NCBI GenBank assembly: GCA_045130275.1 | Contig: JBGUPL010000015.1 | Span: forward strand, 1-13,725 | Source: F23-D06 sp045130275 | Lineage (GTDB): Bacteria > Bacteroidota > Bacteroidia > Bacteroidales > WCHB1-69 | Direction of reading: 5' to 3' | DNA length: 13,725 nt | Part shown: positions 13,377 through 13,725 of the stretch, piece by piece | Layout: every line of letters begins with the position of its first letter | Numbering within the stretch: the first letter of the stretch is position 1 | The notes under the pieces: model-generated | Databases searched by the model: none | Told to the model about the DNA's origin: nothing | Seen by the model: only the letters and a program-made list of their open reading frames with translations | Translations under genes and position numbers: made by a program

Positions 13377-13725
13377 TTATAAGGTAACTGATTTCGGATC
13401 AACTTGCACGCCGGGGCTCATCGTGGTGGAAACATAGATGCTCTTGATATAAGTACCTTTCGCACTCGTCGGTTTGAGCTTGATCACCGTTGCAAGCATC
13501 TCACGAGCATTGTCAACCAATTGCTCAGCGCTGAAACGGTTCTTGCCGATTGACGTGTGGATGATACCATACTTGTCCACCTTGAAGTCGATCTTACCGG
13601 CTTTCACTTCGGACACAGCCTTGCCGATTTCCATCGTGACGGTACCGGATTTCGGGTTGGGCATCAATCCGCGGGGACCGAGGATTCTACCCAGCGCACC
13701 GATCTTCGGCATCACGCTCGGCATG
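13377..13725 (-). CDS. rplA: 50S ribosomal protein L1, partial (N-terminus beyond right edge)
   Basis: The C-terminal half of L1 is present, about 115 of the usual 230 residues; the frame stays open to the right edge. The family signature is seen as PKIGALGRILGPRGLMPNPK, followed by SGTVTMEIGKAVSEVKAGKIDFKVDKYGIIHTSIGK and the C-terminal KGTYIKSIYVSTTMSPGVQVD. The in-frame ATG at 13724 is an internal methionine, not the start, because the domain is cut in the middle. L1 binds 23S rRNA near the E site and moves deacylated tRNA out. In many bacteria rplK lies just upstream of rplA, which would be outside this window. Confidence 0.96.
   Translation of the reverse strand, partial: MPSVMPKIGALGRILGPRGLMPNPKSGTVTMEIGKAVSEVKAGKIDFKVDKYGIIHTSIGKNRFSAEQLVDNAREMLATVIKLKPTSAKGTYIKSIYVSTTMSPGVQVDPKSVTL

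Overview
The window comes from a member of the Bacteroidota, most likely the order Bacteroidales. The RNA polymerase genes have Bacteroidota-type sequence, the rpl-rpo operon ends in a DUF3467 gene as is usual in this phylum, there are no Shine-Dalgarno sequences in front of the starts, and promoter-like boxes match the Bacteroides -7 consensus TAnnTTTG. I cannot name the genus. Every supported gene lies on the minus strand, so transcription runs from high to low coordinates.

Region 1 (13725 down to 3744) is the end of the ribosomal protein/RNA polymerase operon: rplA (L1, cut by the right edge), rplJ (L10), rplL (L7/L12), a 145-base gap with a long bulged hairpin, rpoB (apparently with a TTG start), rpoC, and a DUF3467 gene separated from rpoC by a gap made almost entirely of 7-base repeats. 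A strong intrinsic terminator at 3744-3777 closes the operon. These genes supply the ribosomal stalk and the beta and beta' subunits of RNA polymerase.

Region 2 (3743 to 2911) holds one unrecognised secreted protein in a visibly A+T-richer segment, with its own promoter-like box.

Region 3 (2941 to 1) is an envelope-related cassette: a six-helix membrane protein, a small HTH_34-type winged-helix regulator 3 bases downstream, creD about 250 bases further on, and the start of a small membrane protein running off the left edge. A palindrome, CTTTGC-N3-GCAAAG, occurs both over the promoter of the cassette and just after the regulator gene, and is a candidate operator. The gap before creD is full of short G+C-rich hairpins.

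The coding content is mostly housekeeping and I see no defence system, phage, insertion sequence, tRNA, rRNA or CRISPR array. The features most worth a second look are non-coding: four 7-base-period repeat arrays of three sequence types, each beside a gene end or terminator; the paired palindromes; the hairpin cluster before creD; the rplL-rpoB hairpin; and the TTG start of rpoB.
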